NCBI GenBank assembly: GCA_012797605.1
Contig: JAAZOT010000029.1
Span: 1-51,034, forward strand
Length of the DNA: 51,034 nt
Direction of reading: 5' to 3'
DNA from: Spirochaetales bacterium
Lineage (GTDB): Bacteria; Spirochaetota; JAAYUW01
Position numbers and translations under genes: made by a program. The notes under the pieces are model-generated. The model was given only the letters and a program-made list of their open reading frames with translations, did no database searches and was not told the DNA's origin. Positions 26,669-35,354 of this stretch are shown here, one piece after another (the stretch's first letter is position 1; the number at the start of each line of letters is the position of its first letter).

Positions 26669-27181
26669 CTATCCTTCCTGTTCTATCTCTTCTTCTAATG
26701 CACCAAACAAAGTCGCTATGTCGCTATTTGCTGATTTTAACCTTTCGGTAAGTTTTTTCGCTACCGCTTTTAAGATAAGGTAGCCTATTCGAAAATTATT
26801 GTTTGCAAGATTTTCAAAACTAGAAGATTCAAGAACAAGAGTTACAACATCTGAAACTGCTCTAATTGTTGCAGTTCTTGCATCTTTATCTATAAGAGCC
26901 ATCTCTCCAAAGAAAGCATTTCCTTCAGCATCTATTTGAGCAACTGCATATTGTTCTTTTGCAAAAGTTTCCTTTAATACCTTAACTGTACCTTTATGAA
27001 GAATGTAAAGGCAATCACCAATTTCTCCTTCTTTAATTATTATTTCATCTTTTGAAAATTCTAAGGCATAAGTTGCTTCCGCAATTAATTCAAGTTCTTC
27101 AAGGTTTAAATTTTGAAAAAGAATTACCTTTGAAAGTTTTTCTTTCTTTTCTTCTATCGATATTTCAATTTTTTTCATCAT
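26669..27181 (-). CDS. Stand-alone cyclic-nucleotide-binding domain protein
   Basis: 171 residues from ATG 27181 (ATG 27178 or GTG 27187 also possible; GGGGTGGG is just upstream). One CNBD (about 15-125): the phosphate-binding cassette FGEMALI (91-97) with R102-T103-A104 closing it, so the residues that hold the cyclic phosphate are intact. The remainder is a helix (AVAKKLTERLKSANSDIATL) and an acidic tail. There is no helix-turn-helix, so this is not a CRP-type regulator. It begins 12 nt after the K+ channel gene, which suggests that it is the cyclic-nucleotide-sensing partner of that channel. Confidence 0.85.
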   Translation of the reverse strand: MMKKIEISIEEKKEKLSKVILFQNLNLEELELIAEATYALEFSKDEIIIKEGEIGDCLYILHKGTVKVLKETFAKEQYAVAQIDAEGNAFFGEMALIDKDARTATIRAVSDVVTLVLESSSFENLANNNFRIGYLILKAVAKKLTERLKSANSDIATLFGALEEEIEQEG

Positions 27182-27193
27182 TCCCACCCCAAA

Positions 27194-28393
27194 TTATACT
27201 ACTTCTTTCAAGTTATCTTTAATAGTATTTTTTGTTATATATAATATTGCTGAATCTTCTTTTATTATATAGTCAAATGGAGGGTTAAAATATGGGTCAT
27301 TTGCCCTTAAGCTTTTTATCCTTTTCAAATTTTTGACAAGTTTTTCCATATTTGGGGTCTTTTGAGCTTCTTTCAACGCTTTTTTCTTCCTCAAAAAGAC
27401 ATTGCCAGCATTTTCTATAATACCTATAGGCAGTAAATTCTTCCTTATGTAATCATCAAATAAATCCTTATAAGTTTTACCTATAAATTTATCACTTATA
27501 GCTTCAGATTTGAGCTGACTTCCTTTTGAAGGATTTATTAACTCATCAAATACCTGAGAAAATCCTTTTTTTAATGATGCTTGGGAAATTAGTAGATGTG
27601 TTGTATATTTTGAAAGTATTATTTCATCACAATATGCCTTTCTTAATGATGTTTCGAATTTTGTATCATATATTTCAACACATGTATAGATTTCTTTATT
27701 CAATGATTTTGCTATCAAAACAGTCATGACATTTTTCGAATCAATTTCACTTTGAGAATACCTTCCAGTATCATCTGCAAGAACTAAAAGTTCTGAAGCT
27801 GTCTCAATCGATGCCTTTTTTAGTATATTTTCATCGAAATAGTCACCATGAATATAATTTATTCCTCTAAATTCTGTTTCTGAAAGTATTCCTTGAATTG
27901 TCTCTGGATTTTCATTGTTTATCATTACTATATCTGAAGGTTCAAGTTCTGAATTAATAGTCAAAATTTGTTTAAGTAAACTAATAAAATCAGTTTTCCA
28001 TCCACAGATAATAAAATGATTCTTTATATTTTTCACACCTGCTACTCCTCTTTGTTTTCTTAACTGTATATCTACAAGTATAGATGCAAATGTACCTGTA
28101 AATAGCGATATTGTTAATAATCCAGAAAAAATCCCTATCATTATGACTATTTTTCCAGCTATCGTTTTAGCTGTTATATCTCCATAGCCAGTCGATGTTA
28201 TTGATATTACTATATAATAAATCGAATCAAAAAAATTTTTGATTCCTTCATTCATCCTTGCTTCAATTATGAAAATTACTATGGAAAAGAAGATAATAAA
28301 AGATATCAGTAAAAGAGCAATCTGTATAAACTGTTTTCCAAAAAATCTTTTTATTTTATTTAATAGATTAAAAAAACCTTTTTTCTTTCTCAT
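27194..28393 (-). CDS. Two-TM potassium channel with RCK (TrkA-N/C) domains
   Basis: 399 residues from ATG 28393. TM1 spans about 21-45, the pore helix and selectivity filter follow with T68-G69-Y70-G71-D72 (TSTGYGD), and TM2 lies at about 78-106. Next come a TrkA-N-like Rossmann domain (about 125-260, HFIICGW in place of a full GxGxxG) and a TrkA-C-like region (about 275-390). This is the MthK/KtrAB-like ligand-gated K+ channel layout. The frame stays open upstream to 28588 and ATG 28495 is an alternative, but that overlaps the divergent gene and adds a basic segment that no family member needs. The next gene downstream is a separate cyclic-nucleotide-binding protein. Confidence 0.87.
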   Translation of the reverse strand: MRKKKGFFNLLNKIKRFFGKQFIQIALLLISFIIFFSIVIFIIEARMNEGIKNFFDSIYYIVISITSTGYGDITAKTIAGKIVIMIGIFSGLLTISLFTGTFASILVDIQLRKQRGVAGVKNIKNHFIICGWKTDFISLLKQILTINSELEPSDIVMINNENPETIQGILSETEFRGINYIHGDYFDENILKKASIETASELLVLADDTGRYSQSEIDSKNVMTVLIAKSLNKEIYTCVEIYDTKFETSLRKAYCDEIILSKYTTHLLISQASLKKGFSQVFDELINPSKGSQLKSEAISDKFIGKTYKDLFDDYIRKNLLPIGIIENAGNVFLRKKKALKEAQKTPNMEKLVKNLKRIKSLRANDPYFNPPFDYIIKEDSAILYITKNTIKDNLKEVV

Positions 28394-28493
28394 ATATATA
28401 AAAATCGGAAAAAAATACTTAAAAGATAAAGTTTTTGAAAATTTTGACCACTGAGTTAAAATGATCTTATAAGATGGAATATAGAGGGAAATC

Positions 28494-29018
28494 ATGAAAA
28501 ATAAAAAAGATAGAATCTTTTTTAAAAATTTTTTTTTGATTTTGTTACTTTTTTTAAGTATTGCAACCATATTAAAAATCGAGCTCAAAGCTCAATCTTT
28601 TTCTTTGTTCATAGATTTAAAACCAATTTTTCTTTCTTTAGATTCTGGTGGACCAGGAATAGGGTTAGGTTGGGAATATTATTTTAACAAAAAGTTTTCG
28701 ACTTTTGGAAAATTTGTCTATATGAATTTTTTAGATGTAGGTATATGGCTTATATATTATCTTCAAGGTTTTAGATTTTATTTTTGTAATTCTAACTTTG
28801 ATAAGTTTTTTTTTGGTTTATATGGAATAGTTTTATATGGCTCAGTTGAACAATCAGTTTCTTTAGTTTATGGATTTCAAATTGATATTGGATACAAATG
28901 GAGGATTGAAGGTTTTGAAAGATACTTTATAGAACCTCAAATAATATATATATATATAGTAGGTGAGCCACTGCTGTTTGGATTATCAATGGGTTTAAAT
29001 ATAGGTATAATCTTTTAA
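28494..29018 (+). CDS. Small exported protein, outer-membrane-beta-barrel-like
   Basis: 174 residues. Signal peptide: basic start, hydrophobic core to about 27, then LKAQS as the likely cleavage site (~33). The mature chain alternates hydrophobic and polar residues with many aromatic and glycine residues (GPGIGLGWEYYF, GKFVYMNFLDVGIWL) and ends in Ile-Ile-Phe, a C-terminal Phe typical of outer-membrane barrels. At ~140 mature residues it could form an 8-strand barrel. AGAGGG precedes the ATG. It is divergent from the K+ channel, with about 100 nt between the two starts if the channel starts at 28393. Family not recognised. Confidence 0.7.
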   Translation: MKNKKDRIFFKNFFLILLLFLSIATILKIELKAQSFSLFIDLKPIFLSLDSGGPGIGLGWEYYFNKKFSTFGKFVYMNFLDVGIWLIYYLQGFRFYFCNSNFDKFFFGLYGIVLYGSVEQSVSLVYGFQIDIGYKWRIEGFERYFIEPQIIYIYIVGEPLLFGLSMGLNIGIIF

Positions 29019-29139
29019 AATTTTAGTAAGAAAATGATAAAGATCAAATAGACTTTTTAGGCTAACGTATTTGATAAAGTATTTAATAAAGTAATTGAAT
29101 AAATATAGGCAGAATATATAAAAAGTAAAAGATTAAATA

Positions 29140-29562
29140 TTATTTTTTACTTGTACTTGAACTTTGTGAAGCGTTAGGTTGTTGCTGGGTAGAAGTAGCT
29201 GTATGCTGCTGTTTTTCATCCATGATACAACGGCCATTGAATTTACAACCAGATTCTATGATTATATCTGGAGTTGTAACATCACCATTTAATATAGCTT
29301 CTTTTGAAAGTTCTACTCTTTCCTTTGCAAATACAGGTCCATCTATCTTACCATAGCATGTTAATTTTCCTGTTTTTATTTCCGCCTTAACATGTGCATT
29401 TGGTCCAATGAAAAGATGTCCATCTGCATTTATTTTGCCATCGAATTTCCCTTTTATCATAAGAGACTTGGAAAACTTTAATTCACCAGTAAAATCAATA
29501 TCTTCCGCAAGAACTGTATCGATTTCACTTTCAATAATCTCTGTGATTGTTGTCTTTGACAT
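29140..29562 (-). CDS. Bactofilin
   Basis: 140 residues from ATG 29562; GGAGG lies 6 nt upstream and the TTG at 29574 falls on it. The central part is the bactofilin right-handed beta helix: AEDIDFTGELKFSKSLMIKGKFDGKI, then regular short strands spaced by Gly and Asp (GHLFIGPNAHVKAEIKTGKL, GDVTTPDIIIESGCKFNGR). The termini are polar, with a Gln/Ser/Thr-rich C-tail of about 25 residues. Bactofilins polymerise without nucleotide into membrane-associated filaments that set cell shape or polar assemblies. The usual M23 peptidase neighbour is not present. Confidence 0.92.
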   Translation of the reverse strand: MSKTTITEIIESEIDTVLAEDIDFTGELKFSKSLMIKGKFDGKINADGHLFIGPNAHVKAEIKTGKLTCYGKIDGPVFAKERVELSKEAILNGDVTTPDIIIESGCKFNGRCIMDEKQQHTATSTQQQPNASQSSSTSKK

Positions 29563-29710
29563 TTTTTCCTCCAAGTTTTTACATTATTTTATAAAATACA
29601 TTAAGAAATAATTTATGAAATTTTCATTCAATTTATAAATTTGCCATCTTGATTTTAATTATTTTTAGAATTAGTCAATTAAAAAATAGTTTTATTGAAA
29701 GAAGAATTTA

Positions 29711-30619
29711 TTAATATTGTGTCTCATAAAAACTTAAAATATCTTCAAATTTTAACTGTTCTTCACCATCAAATCTTACTTTTGCAAGATATAGACCTTC
29801 TGGAGGAAGCACAAATATTGAAGAAGTTTCATTAGTAATATTTTTATTTAAAAGAGGTTTGTGAATTTTTTCAAAATCAAGCATTTGAACAATTTCCTCT
29901 ATTTTTATTTTATTCAAACCACACATAAAGGCAGAGCCAATCATAAATCTTACCTGTTTATGTAAAAAGGAATCTCCCCTGATAAATACGAAAATAAATT
30001 CATTTTTATGAAAGAGATTTGTTTCAAAAATTGTTCTGACTGGATTTCTCTTTTCAGAAGATGTAGTAAAAAACTTAAAATTGTGTCTTCCTTCAAAAAT
30101 TTTAAGACATTGTTCAAACTTATTTATATTCAAATTTCCATTAAAGATAAAAGCTCTATTTAAGATAAATGGAGCAAGCTTTTTGCCAGTATAAATAACA
30201 TATAGATAAACTCTTTCAATTGCTGCAAATCTTGGATTAATTTTTTGATTAGTTCTTTTACAGTTATAAAATCTAATATCTTTTGGAAGATTATTATTAA
30301 AGATAGTTACCACTTTTTCAGTTTCAAATTCCTTTGATAATGTAAATGAAACAACATTTTCAATGGCATGAACTCCACTATCGGTCCTTCCTGCAAAATA
30401 AATTCTTGTCAACTCCTTTATTTTGCTTTTATCTTCTATTGGATGTAACGATTTTATACTTTTTTGATTTAAACTAAGTAGAATATTTTCAATTTGTTCT
30501 TGGATTGTCTTATCTTTTTTTTGGATTTGGAAACCAGAATATTCTGATCCATTATAAGATAGGGATGCAATATAATGATAAAATTTATAGTTACTTTGAG
30601 ACAAATCATTTTTATTCAT
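29711..30619 (-). CDS. truA: tRNA pseudouridine synthase A
   Basis: 302 residues. TruA isomerises U38-U40 in the anticodon stem-loop. The catalytic Asp is D80 in YFAGRTDSGVHA; the N-terminal YNGSEYSGFQ motif (22-31) and the later VRFMIGSAFMCGLNKI segment are also present. It is longer than the E. coli enzyme by about 30 residues, mostly in a linker at 52-72 between the first two motifs. It starts 14 nt after the DUF2225 gene, so the two are probably co-transcribed; no clear Shine-Dalgarno is visible. Confidence 0.95.
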   Translation of the reverse strand: MNKNDLSQSNYKFYHYIASLSYNGSEYSGFQIQKKDKTIQEQIENILLSLNQKSIKSLHPIEDKSKIKELTRIYFAGRTDSGVHAIENVVSFTLSKEFETEKVVTIFNNNLPKDIRFYNCKRTNQKINPRFAAIERVYLYVIYTGKKLAPFILNRAFIFNGNLNINKFEQCLKIFEGRHNFKFFTTSSEKRNPVRTIFETNLFHKNEFIFVFIRGDSFLHKQVRFMIGSAFMCGLNKIKIEEIVQMLDFEKIHKPLLNKNITNETSSIFVLPPEGLYLAKVRFDGEEQLKFEDILSFYETQY

Positions 30620-30633
30620 GGTTCAATTTTTTT

Positions 30634-31536
30634 CTATTTTTTTTCTAATGATGATATAAACTTTGAATATTTTTCATAAAGCTCTTTTGCCATATCGAGA
30701 AATTGAACATTTTTATCTCTACTAGATCTACCTGATCCGAAAATTCTACCTATAATAGCTTTAGCATCAGACGCCACTCTTATCTTTTCTGAATCATCCT
30801 GTATATCAGATAGACCATACTTATATAGAAGAACACCATATATAAATAAAAAACCATTAAATCCATAGTTTTTATCGAGATCTGGACCTAAGAAACCAGC
30901 TGCTTCAATATTTTCCTTTCCACTATTTAATAATGAATATGCTTTTGAATAATAGTTATAGGCTTTTTTATATAATATATTTTTTAGCTCCCCGAAGAAT
31001 TTTTCTTTTTTTTCTTCTTCTAGATCAGATGCAAGCCAAGCTGCCCTTAATGAAGATATTGCTATTTTAGTCGTTGGTGCGACTTTCTGAGGGAAAAACG
31101 CATATGTATATTGAGCCATAACTAAAGAAACAAGACCTTCTAGAATCTTTCTTTCTTTTTTAAAGTCTACTGGTCCAAAGCTATCATATACAAATTTTTT
31201 TCTCTTTACTATATCATTTCTTAATATTTCAATACTTGATGGTAAAATATTCTTAAAATCCTGTTCATATGTGCTATAAAAGCAATTTGGGCATGTGATA
31301 ACAACATAATATAAAGGATTAACAGAACCATATTTTGGGGTAGGTATATATAGTCTTCTTAATTCATCAGTTAACTTGCCAGCATTAAGTCTTCCTCTAC
31401 CAGACAGCATCTTTTCTATTCTAAATTTCTCCTCGCATACGGGACAAACTGTCTCATCTTTAGCGAAAAATGAAACCTTTGAAGAAGATTCAGACTCTTT
31501 TTCTTCATCACTTGTTAAATCATCGATATCGCTCAT
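30634..31536 (-). CDS. DUF2225 zinc-ribbon-like protein
   Basis: 300 residues. Two CxxC pairs, C31-C34 (CPVC) and C82-C85 (CPNC), probably bind one metal ion. Between them lies RLYIPTPKYGSVNPLYYVVI, a DUF2225 signature. The C-terminal two-thirds is all-helical with TPR-like repeats (YYSKAYSLLNSG, AKELYEKYSKF). The family is common in spirochaetes, Firmicutes and some cyanobacteria; its function is unknown. AGAGGT lies 5 nt before the ATG. Gene order acpS-DUF2225-truA on one strand with gaps of 19 and 14 nt suggests an operon. Confidence 0.85.
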   Translation of the reverse strand: MSDIDDLTSDEEKESESSSKVSFFAKDETVCPVCEEKFRIEKMLSGRGRLNAGKLTDELRRLYIPTPKYGSVNPLYYVVITCPNCFYSTYEQDFKNILPSSIEILRNDIVKRKKFVYDSFGPVDFKKERKILEGLVSLVMAQYTYAFFPQKVAPTTKIAISSLRAAWLASDLEEEKKEKFFGELKNILYKKAYNYYSKAYSLLNSGKENIEAAGFLGPDLDKNYGFNGFLFIYGVLLYKYGLSDIQDDSEKIRVASDAKAIIGRIFGSGRSSRDKNVQFLDMAKELYEKYSKFISSLEKK

Positions 31537-31555
31537 ATAACCTCTTAGTATTTAT

Positions 31556-31936
31556 TTATAATATTTTTCTTTCGATTATGACAAATCCTACAGCATATTT
31601 TCTTTCATGGGCTAAAGTCGCATGGATGTTGTATATGGAATTTGGATAGATAGCTGCAAGAAGGTTCTTTAAAGAAAATAAGGGTTTCCCAAGTTCATCA
31701 TATAGAATTTCGACATCTTTCAAAGAATGAATCCTTACACCTGTACCAATGGCCTTAAAGAATGCTTCTTTTAAGGCAAATCTTCCAGCGTAATACTCAT
31801 ATTTTCTTATTTTTGTATATTTTAATGCTTGGACTTTTTCTCTTTCTGTAAATAGCCTTTCAATAAAACCTTCTTGTTCCAAAGAATTTGAAAATCTTTC
31901 AATATCAACGATATCGACACCGATACCAACAATCAT
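31556..31936 (-). CDS. acpS: Holo-[acyl-carrier-protein] synthase
   Basis: 126 residues, the normal AcpS length. It transfers 4'-phosphopantetheine from coenzyme A to apo-ACP for fatty acid synthesis. The Mg2+ residues are D8 in GIGVDIVDIERF and E57 in GRFALKEAFFKAIGTG. The C-terminal ATLAHERKYAVGFVI fits the family (hydrophobic-x-H-x-x-x-x-A). AGGAAGA lies before the ATG. First gene of the acpS-DUF2225-truA group. Confidence 0.96.
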   Translation of the reverse strand: MIVGIGVDIVDIERFSNSLEQEGFIERLFTEREKVQALKYTKIRKYEYYAGRFALKEAFFKAIGTGVRIHSLKDVEILYDELGKPLFSLKNLLAAIYPNSIYNIHATLAHERKYAVGFVIIERKIL

Positions 31937-31984
31937 TAATATCTTCCTAATTTATTTCTTACTATTTTTAGTTTAATTAATTAA

Positions 31985-33220
31985 TTAAATTTTATCAACA
32001 CTTTTTTTGGGAGTTTTAATAAAAAAGATGGAGAAGAATAAGGTAGAAATAGCATACATTATTGCTGTTAAGGTAAAAGAATATGCGAATCCTTTGGATT
32101 CTATTGTGCTACCTGAGATTCTTGCGGAAATCATCCAAGAAGAGGTCCAAACAAACATCTTCAAGGCATTCATAAGCGATTGTTCTGCTTTTGGAACATT
32201 TTCAAGAGCAAAATTATCAGATAGAGGGGAAGCCATATTCATTAGTGTTCCTCTTATAAAGAAAGCAAGTACGACAAATATTGGATTTTTGATATATGTT
32301 AATATGAGAATAAAAGGGATACTTATAGCTTGGGTCACAACTATAGTTATAGGTTTTCCAAGGCTTCTAGCTAAAATAGGACCTAACATAATCCCCAAAA
32401 ATGTAAAAAACTGACTTATTCCATAGATTATACCTATTAAACTATCTGACATATTGAATACTATCTTAAAATAAAGATTAATGTAAGGAATAGTCAGTCC
32501 TGCCCCTATACCTATGAATAATGCTGGGAAAAGCAGTTTAAGATAAATTTTCCAGTTTGAAACGGAAAAAATAGCTTTATTTGAAGATCTTTCTATCTTT
32601 ACATACTTTATTCTTGAAAATACAAATGTTGAAAAAAGTATGATAAGGGCGCCAAAACCAATAGATAATTTATATGACAACAATTCATTTTTTACAAAAT
32701 AAAGAGTGATATCCCTAAAAAAACCACCAATAATATTACCGATAACCCCTGTTAACATGCCTATGGCACCATTTAAAGAAAAAAAATGCATCTGATACTC
32801 AACTTTAGTATTGTTCATTATAAATGGACCTGCTGCAACTGAAAAAAAGGTAGAAAACGCTCCTGTAAGTAAAGTTAAACTAACGAGAATTGAAAAATTA
32901 TTGTTTAGTGCTATCGCAATATAGAAAAATCCAGTGAAGATTGGTACAATTGTAAAAAGGTACCTTAAGTTAATCCTGGAAAGAAGAAATGCAGCAGGTA
33001 AAGTTACAAGAGCTGAACCAAAAGCTCTTGATGAAAGAAGTTTACCTATGGCACTTTCAGTAAAAGAAAGAGATTTACAGTATAAGTTAAAAAGAAGACC
33101 AATAAGGTTAACTCCAATGCCAAACAATAGGTTGCCAAAGATGAATAAACGAACATCTTTTGAAGATGAATGAAGAGCAATTTTATATTCGCCAAATGCC
33201 TTTTTTGTCAATTGTTTCAT
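31985..33220 (-). CDS. Major facilitator superfamily transporter
   Basis: 411 residues with about 12 hydrophobic segments divided by a central loop near residues 205-220, the MFS layout. Loop 2-3 contains GKLLSSRAFGSALVTLPAAFLLSRIN, a degenerate form of the MFS G-x3-D/S-R-x-G/R-R signature. Charged residues are rare in the TM segments, with R345-like positions late in the protein. Substrate cannot be told. An 18-bp palindrome, TTTAATTAATTAATTAAA (31972-31989), overlaps its stop codon. It lies 48 nt upstream of acpS and may be in the same transcript. Confidence 0.85.
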   Translation of the reverse strand: MKQLTKKAFGEYKIALHSSSKDVRLFIFGNLLFGIGVNLIGLLFNLYCKSLSFTESAIGKLLSSRAFGSALVTLPAAFLLSRINLRYLFTIVPIFTGFFYIAIALNNNFSILVSLTLLTGAFSTFFSVAAGPFIMNNTKVEYQMHFFSLNGAIGMLTGVIGNIIGGFFRDITLYFVKNELLSYKLSIGFGALIILFSTFVFSRIKYVKIERSSNKAIFSVSNWKIYLKLLFPALFIGIGAGLTIPYINLYFKIVFNMSDSLIGIIYGISQFFTFLGIMLGPILARSLGKPITIVVTQAISIPFILILTYIKNPIFVVLAFFIRGTLMNMASPLSDNFALENVPKAEQSLMNALKMFVWTSSWMISARISGSTIESKGFAYSFTLTAIMYAISTLFFSIFFIKTPKKSVDKI

Positions 33221-33269
33221 TGATTAACTTTATTCAAAAGGTTTTTATTGTCAAGAAATCAAAATTTAA

Positions 33270-33731
33270 TTAATTTATGCTTATATCTTCAATTACTGGT
33301 GAAAGAATAGATATAAGATCTTTTATTTTTAATATGGCTATAATACCTCTTGCCCCAGCATTTATAGCTATCTTTTCATGATTTAAAAGAGAATTATCAA
33401 GTAGGATCTTAATCTGTTTTTTGAAGCCAAAAGGGGAGATTCCTCCAACTTTATAACCAGAAATTCTTTCTGCCTCTTCGATTGGTGCAAGTATCAATTT
33501 CTTTTCTTTAAGAATGTTAGCAGCTTTTTTAAGTGAGATTTCCTTATCTCCACCGATAAGTGCAAGGTAATAATCTTTATCGCTTTTAATAACAATGCTT
33601 TTGATCATAGCATTAAGTGGCCAATTTAAAGAAGAGGCGGCATAAACCGCCCCTTTTTCATTGAATTGATATTCCTTTATTTCGTAAGCAATCTTCTTCT
33701 CGTCTAAAAATTGTATCCCTTTGGTTTTCAT
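33270..33731 (-). CDS. ybaK: YbaK/EbsC family aminoacyl-tRNA deacylase
   Basis: 153 residues from ATG 33731, 2 nt after the glnA stop. A TTG at 33740 would overlap glnA and is less likely. The family removes mischarged amino acids from tRNA (Cys from tRNA-Pro for YbaK). Characteristic parts are the KSIVIKSDKDYYLALIGGDKEI core with its conserved Lys, and the GGISPFGFKK loop in the second half. Length matches YbaK (about 155). Tail-to-head spacing suggests co-transcription with glnA. Confidence 0.9.
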   Translation of the reverse strand: MKTKGIQFLDEKKIAYEIKEYQFNEKGAVYAASSLNWPLNAMIKSIVIKSDKDYYLALIGGDKEISLKKAANILKEKKLILAPIEEAERISGYKVGGISPFGFKKQIKILLDNSLLNHEKIAINAGARGIIAILKIKDLISILSPVIEDISIN

Positions 33732-33733
33732 AG

Positions 33734-35155
33734 CTAACAATCAAAATATAACTTGTATTCAATAGGATCTATAGAAGATCTAAAATTTTCAAGTTCTTTT
33801 CTTTTTGTTCTAATCCATGAATCTATGAAATTTTCAGTGAAAACATTGTGTTCAAGCAAGAATTTATGGTCTTCTTCCAAAGCATTTAAGCTACCTTCTA
33901 GTGATGCTGGAACAGATTTAATTTTCTTTATCTCTTCTTCTGGAAGGTCATGAATATTAACATCATAAGGGCCAAAGCCATGTTTTCTTGGATCAATTTT
34001 GTTTTTAATTCCATCTATACCAGCCATAAGAATCGCTGGGAAGGCAAAATATGGGTTGCAAGTTGCATCTGGTGTTCTAAACTCAAATCTTGCATCTTCA
34101 GCACTAGTAGCATATTTTGGAATTCTAATAGCAGCACTTCTATTACCCAAAGAGAAGAAAAGATTTGTCGGAGCTTCAAATCCAGGTATGAGCCTTTTAT
34201 ATGAATTTACACTTGGATTTGTAAATGCGGCTAAAGCAGGTCCATGTGCCAAAATTCCACCAATAAAATAAAGAGCTTCAAGAGATAGAACGACATATTC
34301 ATTCCCATAAAAGATATTTTTACCATCTTTTTTTACTTGAATATGACAGTGAAGCCCAGACCCTGCATCTTGAGAAAGAGGCTTAGGCATGAAAGTCGCA
34401 AAAAGCCCGTGTCTTCTAGCTATATTTTTAACAATATATTTTATCCATACTGTGTTTTCTATCGCCTTAAATAATGAAGTTAATGGGACCTCAATCTCAT
34501 GTTGAGAAGGACCACCGACTTCATGATGGTGATATTTAAATTTAATACCCATTCTATCCATTACATCGATTATTTCCTGTCTAACTTCAAAATATCTATC
34601 CATTGGAAGAGCTCTATGATAACCTTTATGCTGAGGAATGGAAATATAAGAGTTTTCAGAAGTCCATTCATTGTTCCAGTAACCTTCTTCAGAATCTATA
34701 TGGTAAAATGAATAATGAGATTTTGTATCATATGAGATTTTTGAAAATAGATAAAATTCATATTCTGGTGCAAAATAAGCCTCATCGGCTATTTTAGACT
34801 CTTTTAAGAAATCGATGGCTTTTTTAGCTATATATCTTGGATCATCCTCAAATTGGTGTCTTGTATCTGCTTCTTTTATCATGCACATTACTGAATAAAC
34901 AGTTGATTCTGTAAAAGGATCCTTATGAAGTGTCTCAAGATCAGGTATCAAAACTAGATCTCCTGAAGATACTTTTCTAAAACCAGTCACTGAAGATCCA
35001 TCAAAACCTATTCCTTCATTTAATAAATCTTCTGTAACTTCATCTTTTGAGATTGTGACTTTTCTAATTTCTCCATTTAAATCAATAAACTTAAGATCAA
35101 GAGAAAGAACCCTTTCTTCTTCAAGTGTTTTTCTAAGCTCATTTATTGTCATCAT
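33734..35155 (-). CDS. glnA: Glutamine synthetase, type I
   Basis: 473 residues (ATG 35155 or the adjacent ATG 35152; AGGAG lies 3 or 6 nt upstream). It makes glutamine from glutamate, ammonia and ATP. Active-site text: GIGFDGSS (48-55), APEYEFYLF (metal Glu 131 and 133), GGPSQHEIE, GSGLHCHIQ (ammonium/glutamate site), NRSAAIRIP and FEFRTPDATCNPY. In the usual adenylylation loop the phrase is NIHDLPEEE, so His replaces the Tyr that GlnE modifies. Covalent control by adenylylation is therefore not expected. ybaK follows 2 nt downstream. A 199-nt gap separates it from the divergent MCP gene. Confidence 0.96.
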   Translation of the reverse strand: MMTINELRKTLEEERVLSLDLKFIDLNGEIRKVTISKDEVTEDLLNEGIGFDGSSVTGFRKVSSGDLVLIPDLETLHKDPFTESTVYSVMCMIKEADTRHQFEDDPRYIAKKAIDFLKESKIADEAYFAPEYEFYLFSKISYDTKSHYSFYHIDSEEGYWNNEWTSENSYISIPQHKGYHRALPMDRYFEVRQEIIDVMDRMGIKFKYHHHEVGGPSQHEIEVPLTSLFKAIENTVWIKYIVKNIARRHGLFATFMPKPLSQDAGSGLHCHIQVKKDGKNIFYGNEYVVLSLEALYFIGGILAHGPALAAFTNPSVNSYKRLIPGFEAPTNLFFSLGNRSAAIRIPKYATSAEDARFEFRTPDATCNPYFAFPAILMAGIDGIKNKIDPRKHGFGPYDVNIHDLPEEEIKKIKSVPASLEGSLNALEEDHKFLLEHNVFTENFIDSWIRTKRKELENFRSSIDPIEYKLYFDC

Positions 35156-35354
35156 TTTCTCCTGTTTAATTATTGAAATATTTATCTTTTGTGCGATAAT
35201 AGTATCAGATTATTTCATTAATGCAATAAAGTTTCAAAATTTATTTAAGTTTAAAGGTTAAATTGTTTAAAAGATTATTAATTTTAGAGGTTTTAATAAT
35301 CTTTATTCTCAATAATTTCATTAAAAATGACGAATAAAAAATATGGAGTAAATA

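Noticed and set aside
28394-28588. N-terminal extension of the K+ channel by 65 residues
   Set aside because: It would overlap the start of the divergent exported-protein gene, whose ATG has a good ribosome site, and adds no recognisable domain.
32007-33173. Plus-strand frames inside the MFS gene
   Set aside because: They mirror the minus-strand MFS frame; the minus-strand product has clear TM segments and family layout.
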